Positions 27,392 to 36,654 of a stretch of 64,000 bases of DNA are shown piece by piece. The stretch lies in NCBI GenBank assembly GCA_039962225.1, contig JAMPKV010000011.1, positions 186,001 through 250,000 of the forward strand, read 5' to 3'. The position numbers were made by a program, and so were the translations under genes. The DNA is from Microcoleus sp. AS-A8 (lineage in GTDB: Bacteria; Cyanobacteriota; Cyanobacteriia; Cyanobacteriales; Coleofasciculaceae). The notes beneath the pieces are model-generated. The model saw only the letters and a program-made list of their open reading frames with translations. It ran no database searches and had not been told where the DNA came from. Position 1 is the first letter of the stretch; each line of letters begins with the position of its first letter.

Positions 27392-28138
27392 ATGGAAATC
27401 GAACAGCGACTAGGTCTATATCAAGTTTTTCTCAAGCTCTACGAGCATCATCGCACTCTGCTCGACGAAATTCTTCAGCTTGAAAAAACCAGTAGTAAAA
27501 GTCTTTCAAGTGTCCCAACCCGATGTCTCACAGGTGTGATTCAGGGTGAGCAAGTTTATGTGGTCACAAACCTGACAGATGGGAAAACTCAGACCTTACT
27601 ACAGTCTCAAGGAATCTGGACGATCGGACGCGATCGCCAACTTTCCATCCCGATTGCGGATCGGCGGTTATCTCGGCGACATGCTGTGATTCAGTACATT
27701 AAAAACGAGGGCTTCTACTTGGTTGACCTCGACAGCACCAATGGCTCTTTCATCAATGGTGAGCCGGTACATGGTCGTATGCCCCTCAAAGATGGCGATC
27801 GCGTTCGACTGAGTAACCTAGCCTTCTCCTTTTTTTTGTGTAACGATACGCAGACGTTAGACGAAGCTCCTCCAGATATCCTGGCCAAACTGAACGCTGC
27901 AACCGTGATACCCACTCCGGTAACTGCACAGCACTCAGCGGAACCGATGCCAGAACAAAACTTAAAGACTCCACTGATTGAGAACAAAGAGCAAACGTCA
28001 GAATTTTTGCAAGATGACTTGAACCTAGAAGATTTAGCCTCAGACGCTGCTAGACCCCAGCTAAGCCCTACTCAACAGTCAGAAATCTTAGACCGCTTTT
28101 TCAGTCGGCAGATTCAGAAGGTGACAGATCAAAACTAA
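27392..28138 (+). CDS. FHA-domain protein
   Basis: About 248 residues. The FHA phosphothreonine-binding domain spans about residues 65-140, with TIGRDRQLSIPIADRRLSRR (Gly-Arg, Ser-Arg-Arg-His core), LVDLDSTNGSFING and the closing LKDGDRVRLSNLAF. A helical N-terminal part and an acidic C-terminal tail flank it. The start is placed at ATG 27392 (MEIEQRLGLYQ); a GTG at 27299 would add 31 residues. It may read phosphorylation by Ser/Thr kinases such as those encoded 3 kb away; that link is inference. Confidence 0.85.
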   Translation: MEIEQRLGLYQVFLKLYEHHRTLLDEILQLEKTSSKSLSSVPTRCLTGVIQGEQVYVVTNLTDGKTQTLLQSQGIWTIGRDRQLSIPIADRRLSRRHAVIQYIKNEGFYLVDLDSTNGSFINGEPVHGRMPLKDGDRVRLSNLAFSFFLCNDTQTLDEAPPDILAKLNAATVIPTPVTAQHSAEPMPEQNLKTPLIENKEQTSEFLQDDLNLEDLASDAARPQLSPTQQSEILDRFFSRQIQKVTDQN

Positions 28139-28262
28139 AGAAGGGTTGAAAGTTGTGAGGCTGGAAAGTTAGTAAGTTGGCAAGTTAGCAGATTGACGAG
28201 TTCTAACTTCTAACCTACAACCTGCAACCTGCAACCTCCTAACATTCAACCCTTTAACCCAT
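28139..28262. repeat. Degenerate heptamer repeats forming a large inverted arrangement
   Basis: The left half holds GGGTTGAAAGTTG, GGAAAGTTAG and GGCAAGTTAG; the right half holds the complements AACCTGCAACCTGCAACC and TTCAACCCTTT. The two halves can fold on each other between the convergent FHA and recA genes, so the region may act as a two-way terminator. Confidence 0.55.
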
Positions 28263-28266
28263 CCAA

Positions 28267-29343
28267 TTAAATTTCCTCAAACAGCTCCTCTTCCTCCTCA
28301 ATGTCCACAGGAGAGACGGAGTTCGCTTGAACAACGGCTCCCATATCCAGCTTCTCGCGCACTTGTTTGTCCACATTCGCGGCAAACTCAGCATTTTCCT
28401 CCAGATACTTGACGGTGTTATCGCGACCTTGAGCAATATTGTCACCGTTGTAGCTGTACCAAGCTCCTTTACGAGTAATAACGCCAGTTTGCTCGGCTAG
28501 GTCAACCAAACACCCCAATCGAGAAATCCCACTGCCAAAGATAATGTCAAACTCCGCAATGCGGAAAGGAGGTGCAACTTTATTCTTAGCCACCTTGACT
28601 TTGGCACGGATGCCGTATTCGCCTTCACTTCCCTTCTTCAGGGTTTGAATCCGACGAATGTCTAGACGAACCGAAGCATAGAATTTGAGGGCATTACCAC
28701 CTGTAGTCACTTCTGGACTGCCATAGGTGACGCCGATTTTTTGGCGAAGCTGGTTGAGGAAAATCACTGTACAGCCTGATTTTCCAATGTTACCGGCGAC
28801 TTTACGCAGCGCTTTGCTCATCAAACGCGCCTGCAAACCAACCTGGTTATCCCCCATTTCGCCTTCAATTTCCGCACGCGGCACTAAAGCCGCGACAGAG
28901 TCAATAACCACGATATCCACGGCTGAAGAACGCACGAGCTGATCGACAATTTCCAGTGCGGCTTCGCCATTGTCCGGTTGGGAAACTAAGAGGTTTGCGA
29001 TGTCAACACCTAAAGCCGCTGAGTAGGTGGGGTCTAGGGCATGTTCCGCATCGACAAATGCGGCAACGCCTCCAGCTTTTTGCACTTCCGCTACTGCATG
29101 TAAGGCTAGCGTGGTCTTACCGGAACTTTCTGGGCCATAAATTTCGATAACGCGCCCTTTGGGCAAGCCACCGCCCAAGGCTAAATCCAACGTAATTGCG
29201 CCCGTGGAGATAGTCTCCACCTTCATGCGAGTGGCATCTCCCAAACGCATAATGGAGCCTTTGCCAAAGGTGCGCTCGATCTGGTTTAGCACCAAGTTCA
29301 GGGCTTTTTCCTTGTCGGGACTGTTTGTGATTTGGGTAGCCAT
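28267..29343 (-). CDS. recA: Recombinase RecA
   Basis: A 358-residue strand-exchange ATPase. Walker A is GPESSGKT, the Walker B region is [20 protein letters not shown], and the loop-2 region is [20 protein letters not shown]. The C-terminal tail is acidic ([11 protein letters not shown]), as usual. The start ATG at 29343 gives [15 protein letters not shown]. No clear LexA-type box was found upstream. Confidence 0.97.
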   Translation of the reverse strand: MATQITNSPDKEKALNLVLNQIERTFGKGSIMRLGDATRMKVETISTGAITLDLALGGGLPKGRVIEIYGPESSGKTTLALHAVAEVQKAGGVAAFVDAEHALDPTYSAALGVDIANLLVSQPDNGEAALEIVDQLVRSSAVDIVVIDSVAALVPRAEIEGEMGDNQVGLQARLMSKALRKVAGNIGKSGCTVIFLNQLRQKIGVTYGSPEVTTGGNALKFYASVRLDIRRIQTLKKGSEGEYGIRAKVKVAKNKVAPPFRIAEFDIIFGSGISRLGCLVDLAEQTGVITRKGAWYSYNGDNIAQGRDNTVKYLEENAEFAANVDKQVREKLDMGAVVQANSVSPVDIEEEEELFEEI

Positions 29344-29733
29344 TAATGCCTCAACAACGGGGGACTAGGATGTGTTGGAAATTACAGTTCAAGTGTTCTC
29401 ATATTTTAACGCTCAGCCAGGAAGAGTTGAAGGCGAGTTTATCATTCTATAAGATGCTCAAAACCTGTATTTACAGCCATTTTGGCACATTTATCTGCCC
29501 AACATCAGGGTTTTTTATACCTGGTCAATATAATATCTCTTGGCAAGCAACAGGGCTGTAATACAGGTTGCCAATTTCCTTGGTTCGCTGAGTCTCCTGC
29601 TTACTAATTGAGCCACTTGAGAGATTCCCGATCCAACGATAGGCCGTTGGTGTGGGTTAAACCGGGTTCATCGCTAAGTTGACTCTCTGCTCTCCGTCAA
29701 TTACGTAATTTCCGCAAATTAAAAGTAAAAAAT
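29344..29733. other. Divergent gap between recA and xseA
   Basis: This 390-base stretch must hold promoters for both genes. I see no gene, no clear LexA box and no strong hairpin. Confidence 0.4.
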
Positions 29734-30966
29734 ATGACCTTAAATATCCATGAATCACTGATACCAGAGGCGGCTCTCTCGGTTACAGGATTAACCGACT
29801 ACATCCAGGACTTGTTAGAGCGAGATGACCAACTTCGGCAGGTTTGGGTGATCGGGGAAGTCTCTAGTGCGAATCCACATCGGAGTGGAATATTTTTCAC
29901 ACTCCAAGACCCGGATTCTAAGGCGTCGATTCAGTGTGTCGTATGGACTAGCCAACTCGGTAAGCTGGTGCAGTTACCAGTGGCAGGGGAACAGTTGATT
30001 ATTTTGGGTAGTATCCGAGTTTATCCACAACGGGGACAGTACCAGCTAACGGTTTGGCAGGCATTACCAGCGGGTGAGGGGTTGCAGGCGTTGCGTTATC
30101 GCCAGTTGCGAAATCGACTGGAGGCAGAAGGGTTATTGGCTCAATCACGGAAGCGATCGCTCCCCACTCATCCTCAAATTATTGCCGTCGTTACTTCGCC
30201 ACAAGCTGCCGCCTGGGGGGATATTCAACGCACACTTCGGCATCGGTATCCCGGTTTACATGTCTTGTTATCACCCGCGCAGGTACAGGGAGAATTGGCT
30301 CCTGCCTCAATTGTGGAAGCGATTGAGCGAGTTGAGCAGGATGGGAGAGCGCAACTGCTGATTTTATCGCGAGGAGGTGGAGCCTCTGAGGATTTGGCTT
30401 GCTTTAATGATGAACGGGTGATCAGGGCGATCGCACAGTGTTCTATTCCCGTCTTAACTGGAATTGGTCATCAACGGGATGAATCTTTGGCAGACTTGGT
30501 GGCGGATGTTTGTGCTCACACTCCTACGGCGGCGGCAGAATTAGCGGTTCCGGAACTTGAGAGTCTTTATGGGGAACACCAACAGCGGCAACGCGCCCTT
30601 AATAATGCTGTCAATCACGCTTTAGCTGCTTCTCACCAGCAACTGCAACGTCTCAAAGAACGAATGCAGCGCTTACCCCTGGAACGACAACTGCGGGATG
30701 AGCAAAAAGCGATCGCACACAAGCGTCAGCAATTAATTCAATGCACATCGAGGCGTCTCAGTCAAGCTAGCCAGCATTGCGAATTTTTGCGGCAACAGCT
30801 AGCGACTCTTGACCCAGAGAATGTTTTGAAACGAGGGTATGCGGTGGTAAGAACAGAAAATGGAATGATTGCGCGATCGACCGCTAATTTAGTTACCGGA
30901 CAGGAATTACAGATTCAGTTGGGTGAGGGGGAAGTAAAAGTTAAAGTAATAAAGATTTTGGACTAG
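29734..30966 (+). CDS. xseA: Exodeoxyribonuclease VII large subunit
   Basis: A 410-residue nuclease subunit that degrades single-stranded DNA. The N-terminal OB domain (about residues 15-115) has LRQVWVIGEVSSANPHRSG; the catalytic part has IAVVTSPQAAAWGDI, LILSRGGGASEDLACFNDE and GIGHQRDESLADLVADVCAH; a long coiled region follows and the end has LKRGYAVVR. Its partner XseB is encoded 10.3 kb downstream, separated by a block of unrelated genes. Confidence 0.95.
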   Translation: MTLNIHESLIPEAALSVTGLTDYIQDLLERDDQLRQVWVIGEVSSANPHRSGIFFTLQDPDSKASIQCVVWTSQLGKLVQLPVAGEQLIILGSIRVYPQRGQYQLTVWQALPAGEGLQALRYRQLRNRLEAEGLLAQSRKRSLPTHPQIIAVVTSPQAAAWGDIQRTLRHRYPGLHVLLSPAQVQGELAPASIVEAIERVEQDGRAQLLILSRGGGASEDLACFNDERVIRAIAQCSIPVLTGIGHQRDESLADLVADVCAHTPTAAAELAVPELESLYGEHQQRQRALNNAVNHALAASHQQLQRLKERMQRLPLERQLRDEQKAIAHKRQQLIQCTSRRLSQASQHCEFLRQQLATLDPENVLKRGYAVVRTENGMIARSTANLVTGQELQIQLGEGEVKVKVIKILD

Positions 30967-31013
30967 AGTTTAGTTGCTCATCACTCTTGTTCTCGAAGAG
31001 CGATCGCAATCCT

Positions 31014-32687
31014 TTAGGGTGATTTTTTATAGTGAGCGATCGCATCCAATGCCATCTGTTTGCTAGAGTCATCTTTGACAGTTTCGGCAACCTCAATGGC
31101 TTTGTCATACTGACCTTTCTCAGCTAACTTGATCGCGATCGTTGCTAATGCCCTCGCTTGTAAATCAGCATTGTTGATAGTATTAGCGACCTCAAGGGCC
31201 TTGTCGTACTGACCAGCGTTGGCATAACTGAAGGAGCTATAAGCCAACTCTACTGCATTCTCTAAATCAAAGCGTTTTGTCTCAATTGAATCTTTCTCTA
31301 AATCAGAGCGTTTTGTCTCATAGGCGTATCTAGAAAGATCTCGTGTGTTTGGGCCGCATTCTAGACCATTTCCTCGCACAATTGGAGCCTCGGCAAGACG
31401 TGGGATTTTAGACCAGTTGGATCGCCAATCCCAATTGCCTTCACAGGCGATCGCTCCTGTCAAAAGCTCACCTGTCTGTTGATTACCGACTGTTAGGAAA
31501 ACAGCCCCAACATAACTCTTGATATTTTTTGTCCGAGCAGTTGCATAATTAAATACAGCTAAGGGTGTGACACGAATTGAATATTCGTAATTTACTGTCT
31601 GATTTTTAATGCCAACACCCAACTCTTGTAAGGAATGGGTAAACTCTTGGTACTCTAAGAAGTAGGCTTGCTGGGCGCGGTTCATTGCGCCCATATTGTT
31701 TTTCGCTTCCGCTTGACGAGCCTTCCAAACCATGCCCAACGAAGAAGGAAGAGCAATGGCAATAAGAAAGGCAACAATATATTGGAAAACAGCTATATTG
31801 ATAGCACCCTCACGACCTTTCGGGGTGGTTTTTTGAGTGTCTGTATCAGCTGTTTCTAGCAGGGAACTAGGGGAACTATTGGCTTGCAAAGCCTCAAGCG
31901 CTTCATGTGCATTGGAGAAGCGCAGTTCTGGAGCTGGATCGATTAGCGTCTCTAGCCAGTGAGCGAAACTGGGAGACAAGCTGACTTTATCTCGAAATTG
32001 CAAGCGCATCTCACGCTGTGGCAAATCTACAGGTGCAGTACCTGTTAACAAATGAATCAGAGTGGCTCCCAGTGCGTAGAGATCGCTCGCTGGCACGGCA
32101 CGTCCCCACAACTGTTCTGGTGGAGCATAGCCTCCCGTGCCAACTACAGTGAAGGTGGCACCCTCTGCCTTGGCTCTCTCTTGCACTGCACCGAAATCTA
32201 CGAGATAGGCTTGGCGATATTTTTGCCAAATAATGTTGCTAGGTTTGATGTCGCGATGCAGCACTGGCGGACTCAGCTCATGCAGATAAATTAGTATGTT
32301 CAGCAAGTGGATAGCTATCTGTTTTGCCTCTGCTTCTGTAAAGCGTTTGCCTTTCTTCAATAGCTGCTGCAAGGTGTACCCTGGAATGTAGTCTTGCACT
32401 AAGCAAAACCAAGGTAAATTACCGCTATTAGACGGCTCAGTGGAAAAATAATCCCGATATTTAGAAATGCGGGGATGATTGAGATGTTTCAGAACTTGAG
32501 CTTCCCGTTCAAATAATTTGAGGTCGTCCCAGTGGATTTGGGGACTAAAGGGCAGTAGCTTAACAATTACCTGCTCTCTGGATTGGGTTGCTAAATCAAC
32601 ACCCAACCAAGTTTGACGACCAGCATTGTTCCCTAACTGTTGCTTGAGTTGATAACGTTCGTGTAAAATCTGTTCTGATTGCAGCAT
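31014..32687 (-). CDS. Ser/Thr protein kinase fused to a type IV pilin-like domain (type A, copy 1)
   Basis: 557 residues. The kinase domain is residues 10-265: Lys43 in IVKLLPF, catalytic HRD at 144-146, Asp164 of DFG, and APPEQ. A membrane helix at about 296-318 runs straight into ALPSSLGMVWKARQAEAKNN and GAMNRAQQAYFLE, which is the alpha-1 helix sequence of cyanobacterial pilin-like G/H proteins; Cys415 and Cys444 match the usual pilin disulfide pair. The prepilin peptidase site (GFTLIE-like) is absent. Two TPR-like repeats (GQYDKALEVA, GQYDKAIEVA) end the chain. The inferred topology is cytoplasmic kinase with an outside pilin-like sensor. Confidence 0.88.
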   Translation of the reverse strand: MLQSEQILHERYQLKQQLGNNAGRQTWLGVDLATQSREQVIVKLLPFSPQIHWDDLKLFEREAQVLKHLNHPRISKYRDYFSTEPSNSGNLPWFCLVQDYIPGYTLQQLLKKGKRFTEAEAKQIAIHLLNILIYLHELSPPVLHRDIKPSNIIWQKYRQAYLVDFGAVQERAKAEGATFTVVGTGGYAPPEQLWGRAVPASDLYALGATLIHLLTGTAPVDLPQREMRLQFRDKVSLSPSFAHWLETLIDPAPELRFSNAHEALEALQANSSPSSLLETADTDTQKTTPKGREGAINIAVFQYIVAFLIAIALPSSLGMVWKARQAEAKNNMGAMNRAQQAYFLEYQEFTHSLQELGVGIKNQTVNYEYSIRVTPLAVFNYATARTKNIKSYVGAVFLTVGNQQTGELLTGAIACEGNWDWRSNWSKIPRLAEAPIVRGNGLECGPNTRDLSRYAYETKRSDLEKDSIETKRFDLENAVELAYSSFSYANAGQYDKALEVANTINNADLQARALATIAIKLAEKGQYDKAIEVAETVKDDSSKQMALDAIAHYKKSP

Positions 32688-32751
32688 CAGGTGTTGCCTT
32701 TTGTTACTTGGTAATGACTAATAAAAAATGGTAGAAAATTAGCATTGCAAT

Positions 32752-34335
32752 TTATTGTTTTAGCCAGGTTTTAATCTCTTCAACTAACCACTCAATCTCA
32801 GGTTTAATTAGGTTTTGATTAAACACATATCTTTGCTGTGTCGTCTGGATAAATATCCCTTCATGGGGAATTGATCTAATGATTTTAATTTCTGATGTGT
32901 GACCTAGCTGGCGGCGATTGCTCCGAAATACAAACAGTTGCCTCCCTATGCCAAAACCCTTTTTGTCAAAGTAGAGGTAGTTATGTCCGAAGCAAGCGAT
33001 AAATCCTTCTAGTAAGTTGAATAATACACCAGATTTTAGCCAGGAAATAAACACCAATAAAATTGAAACAAGTAGGATAGCTAAGGTGAAATCAGAAGAA
33101 AAATAAATAAACAATGCGGCAAATACTAAACTAGGCAATCCTAGAAGTATTCCAGTGGCTATAGTTAATATCAATTTACCAAAACAATTGTTCGCTGCTT
33201 CCTTGATTTTTGCGACAACGCCAAACTTGAGCCATAACCAAATCAGCAAACCTATCAATAAACAAAAGGTAATAGGTACAACGTTTGCAAGACGTGAATT
33301 GATTGAAGAAACATGGAAGAGCAACATTGATAATCCAATAATTGGTAATGTTGTGATTAATGACCAGCCTAATGCATGAACCAATTTAGTGCAAAAATCA
33401 ACAAAATTCTGCAAAACAGTTTTTCCTAGATGTATCTTAAGGCTCAACTGTCTCGGAGATTTCTTCAGTCGAATACGGCTACCAACAGTTTGACGAATTT
33501 TTGGCTCTGAATAGGTAAGAAAACGTCCCGTTTGAAGAGCTTCTAGTGCTTGATTGGCTGAACTAAACCGCCGCTCTAAATCAGGTTCTGTAAGGCATTG
33601 AATCCAGTTGAGAAAACTAGGCTGGAGACTGATGCGATCGCAAAATTGTATGCGTAACTTACTCTGGGGTAAATCGGCGGGGGAAGTGCCAGTTAATAAA
33701 TGAATTAAGGTTGCTCCTAGTGCATACAAATCGGATGCCGGAACTGCCTTTCCATAAAACTGTTCCAAGGGGGCATAACCAGCCGTACCAACTATAGTGA
33801 ATGTTGCTCCCTCAACCGCAAATGGGTCAGCTACCGCACCAAAATCTACCAGATAGACTTGCTCATCCTCTCCCCAAATTAGGTTGCTGGGTTTGATATC
33901 GCGATGCAGTACGGGGGGATTTAACCCATGTAAGTAAGTTAGAATTTCGAGTACTTGGATAGCAAGCGATCGCACCTGCTCTTGTGTAAAGTGCTGACCC
34001 TGATCAAGGAGTTGTTGGAGAGACTTGCCCGGAATATAGTCTTGCACCAAAGCAAACCAGCATAACCCCTTACCAATATCCCCATCTAGGGAAAAATAGT
34101 CGCGATACTTGGGCAGGCGGGGATGGTTGAGACTCTTGAGAACTTGAGCCTCTCGCTCAAACAGTTTGAACTCCTCCCACTGCATCTGAGGACTGAACGC
34201 CAGCAGCTTAACGATGACAGGTTTGGCTGGAGATGCCTTGATATCTGTGGCTAGCCAAGTTTGACGACCAGCATTATTTCCCAACTGTTGAGAGAGTTGA
34301 TAACGCTCCCCTACAACTTGCTCTGTTTGCAGCAT
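32752..34335 (-). CDS. Ser/Thr protein kinase with multi-pass membrane tail (type B, copy 1)
   Basis: 527 residues. The kinase domain is residues 10-265 with Lys43, HRD at 144-146 and DFG at 164-166. After a linker come four hydrophobic segments between about 330 and 460, then a beta-rich end (FVFRSNRRQLGHTSEIKIIR, then GIFIQTTQQRYVFNQ) that looks like a small PH-like domain ending in a WLVEEIKTWLKQ helix. The type A copy follows 64 bases downstream, so the two are likely cotranscribed. Substrates are unknown. Confidence 0.87.
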   Translation of the reverse strand: MLQTEQVVGERYQLSQQLGNNAGRQTWLATDIKASPAKPVIVKLLAFSPQMQWEEFKLFEREAQVLKSLNHPRLPKYRDYFSLDGDIGKGLCWFALVQDYIPGKSLQQLLDQGQHFTQEQVRSLAIQVLEILTYLHGLNPPVLHRDIKPSNLIWGEDEQVYLVDFGAVADPFAVEGATFTIVGTAGYAPLEQFYGKAVPASDLYALGATLIHLLTGTSPADLPQSKLRIQFCDRISLQPSFLNWIQCLTEPDLERRFSSANQALEALQTGRFLTYSEPKIRQTVGSRIRLKKSPRQLSLKIHLGKTVLQNFVDFCTKLVHALGWSLITTLPIIGLSMLLFHVSSINSRLANVVPITFCLLIGLLIWLWLKFGVVAKIKEAANNCFGKLILTIATGILLGLPSLVFAALFIYFSSDFTLAILLVSILLVFISWLKSGVLFNLLEGFIACFGHNYLYFDKKGFGIGRQLFVFRSNRRQLGHTSEIKIIRSIPHEGIFIQTTQQRYVFNQNLIKPEIEWLVEEIKTWLKQ

Positions 34336-34661
34336 TGTGTTATATCGACTGGAGTGATAACTATCTATTCGTACAGGCGGCTACCTGAGTTCTCCACGGA
34401 TTTGTGAGAGAACTCATCCACTTATGTACTTATGTACTTATCTCCAGAGCTTTGCAACTTATGCAAGAAATAGAGTTTTAGAGCAGAGTCTCTTCAAATA
34501 AGGTTGACCAATGGTTTGTCTTTTGAGCTGCCTATAGACCTTAAAGTGATTTCTCACAGGGAACGCACGCGCCTCCAGTACCCTTGCTTTGTCAGAGTAA
34601 TTTTTCAGAGTTTGGACAACCTTTAAAATGGGCTTGTCGCGACTGATAACAACTAAACTCG
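34336..34661. other. Gap between two kinase units
   Basis: This 326-base stretch separates the two B-A kinase units. It holds a short tandem word (TACTTATG twice near 34420-34442) and, at 34590-34640, text resembling the repeat-coding end of the upstream kinase, perhaps a decayed repeat. No gene is seen. Confidence 0.4.
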
Positions 34662-36458
34662 TTAGCGATCGCCTTCAGTGTTTTCAGCCCTGTGAGACAG
34701 AATCCCCACCGCTGTGGATTTTTTTCCAGCTACGGCATACTGCTGAGAAATATCTGCCCAAAGCATGGCTTTAGTATCAGCATCTTGGAGGGTGTTGGCA
34801 ACCTCAAGAGCTTGGGACAGAATTTCCATCGCTTGGGATGGTTGCCCTGCGACGGCATACTTTTGGGCAATGTCTGTTAACACCCAAGCTTTGATGTCAT
34901 CATCTGGGATGGTTTTGGCGATCTCAAGGGCTTGGGAGAGGCTGGGACTGGCTTGCACCTGTTGATTCGTGTTGGGAGAGCGAGTAATTGCCTTTAACGC
35001 CTTCTCTTTGAGAGGGCTGGAATCGATAGCTTCGGCGACTACAAGGGCTTGGTTATACTGACCCGTGACAGCATAATTAACAGAGTTATAGGCCAAAGCC
35101 GAATCCTTGCTTAAAATAATCCGTCCTGTCTCATTGTCTGGGGTGCGATTGAGTAATTGGGTATTGGAGCCACACTCTAGGACGTTACCATGCACAATTG
35201 GCTCAGTGACGTCACTCACTTCATCCAGAAGAATAGGCTCACAAGCGAGCGCGATCGTTACAAGCTCATCCGTCCCATTGTTAGCCGATTCAAGGAAGAC
35301 ACCCCCCACATAGCTTGTAATCGCCTTCTGGCGGGACGTTGCATAATTAAATACGGCTAACGGTGTGACACGAGTGGAATATTCGTAGTTTTCTGTCGGA
35401 TTTTTAATGCCAATCGCGAGGGATTGAACGGAATCGGCAAACTGCTGATGCTTTAAGAAGTACGATTGCTGGGCACGGTTGATGATTCTCAGGCCGCTTT
35501 TTCCTTGACATGACTTGCAGCCCTCTCGGTAAACCACAAAAGTAGGTACAGCAACCGCAAAAACAACGATCGCTGCATATTGAAGTAACGCTAAGCCCCC
35601 GATCCGACCATAGCGTGCTTTCTGGACAGTTCCTTCACTCCTACGACTGGTGGCTTGCAATGCCATGAGGGCTTGACGTGCCTGGGAAAAGCGCCGTTCG
35701 GGAGCGGGGTCTGTGAGTTTCTCAATCCAGTGAGCGAAACTAGGAGTAAGGGTGACTTTATCCTGAAATTGCAGACGCATCCGCTGCTGGGGTAAGTTTG
35801 CTGGAGATGTGCCTGTTAACAAATGAATCAGAGTTGCTCCCAAAGCATACAAGTCACTGGCACTCACGGCACGTCCCCACAGTTGTTCGGGTGGAGCATA
35901 ACCACCAGTTCCTACTACCGTGAAAGTAACTCCCTCTGCCTTCGCTTTTTCTTGCACTGCCCCAAAATCCACCAAGTAAACTTGCCCATCCTCTGCCCAA
36001 ATAATATTGCTGGGCTTGATGTCGCGATGGAGAACTGGCGGACTTAATTCATGTAAATAAATCAAGATATTGAGCAACTGAGTCGCTATCTCTTTGGCCT
36101 CAGCTTCACTAAAGCGCTTGCGACTTTTGAAGAGCTGTTGTAAGGATAAGCCTTTGATATAATCCTGCACTAATCCAAACCAAGGCAAACCTCCACCATC
36201 CTCCTTTTCTACCGAAAAATAATCGCGATACTTGGGAATTCGGGGATGGTTAAGATGTTTCAGGACTTGCGCCTCTCGCTCAAATAACTTCAGGTCATCC
36301 CATTGAGTCTGAGGGCTAAAAGGCAACAGTTTAACAATGACTGGCTGTTTGGGTTCTGCTGCTAAATCAAAAGCCAGCCAAGTTTGACGACTGGGATTGT
36401 TGCTCAATTGTTGAGAGAGTTGATAACGTCCCTGTAAAATCTGTTCGGCTTGCAGCAT
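34662..36458 (-). CDS. Ser/Thr protein kinase fused to a type IV pilin-like domain (type A, copy 2)
   Basis: About 598 residues, starting at ATG 36458 (MLQAEQILQG); the open frame reaches 36491, but the other copies start at MLQ. The kinase core is intact (Lys43, HRD, DFG), but the nucleotide loop reads LSNNPSRQTW, with serines where copy 1 has glycines, so ATP binding may differ. The membrane helix (ALLQYAAIVVFAVAVPTFVV), the pilin-like part (INRAQQSYFLKHQQF, VTPLAVFNYATSRQ) and two cysteines (ACEP, LECG) follow. The C-terminus holds longer TPR-like repeats (AVAGQPSQAMEILSQALEVA). Confidence 0.87.
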   Translation of the reverse strand: MLQAEQILQGRYQLSQQLSNNPSRQTWLAFDLAAEPKQPVIVKLLPFSPQTQWDDLKLFEREAQVLKHLNHPRIPKYRDYFSVEKEDGGGLPWFGLVQDYIKGLSLQQLFKSRKRFSEAEAKEIATQLLNILIYLHELSPPVLHRDIKPSNIIWAEDGQVYLVDFGAVQEKAKAEGVTFTVVGTGGYAPPEQLWGRAVSASDLYALGATLIHLLTGTSPANLPQQRMRLQFQDKVTLTPSFAHWIEKLTDPAPERRFSQARQALMALQATSRRSEGTVQKARYGRIGGLALLQYAAIVVFAVAVPTFVVYREGCKSCQGKSGLRIINRAQQSYFLKHQQFADSVQSLAIGIKNPTENYEYSTRVTPLAVFNYATSRQKAITSYVGGVFLESANNGTDELVTIALACEPILLDEVSDVTEPIVHGNVLECGSNTQLLNRTPDNETGRIILSKDSALAYNSVNYAVTGQYNQALVVAEAIDSSPLKEKALKAITRSPNTNQQVQASPSLSQALEIAKTIPDDDIKAWVLTDIAQKYAVAGQPSQAMEILSQALEVANTLQDADTKAMLWADISQQYAVAGKKSTAVGILSHRAENTEGDR

Positions 36459-36654
36459 AATTTTTTGTTGTTTGTTGTGCGTTGATCTCAAATCTGGACT
36501 TCACCCTGCTAGACCTCAGGGTCTGGCTTCGCCCCTATCCCGTGTTAGCCCAGCAAGACACCCTAATCTCACGGGTCAAATACCCTAGGGTAGAGATCAA
36601 TCCACCATCTAAACACTCAAATGGAGCAACTTTAACTCTCATCTCTTTCCTCAT

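Noticed and set aside
29344-29733. LexA box in the recA-xseA gap
   Set aside because: No convincing cyanobacterial LexA palindrome could be found by eye.
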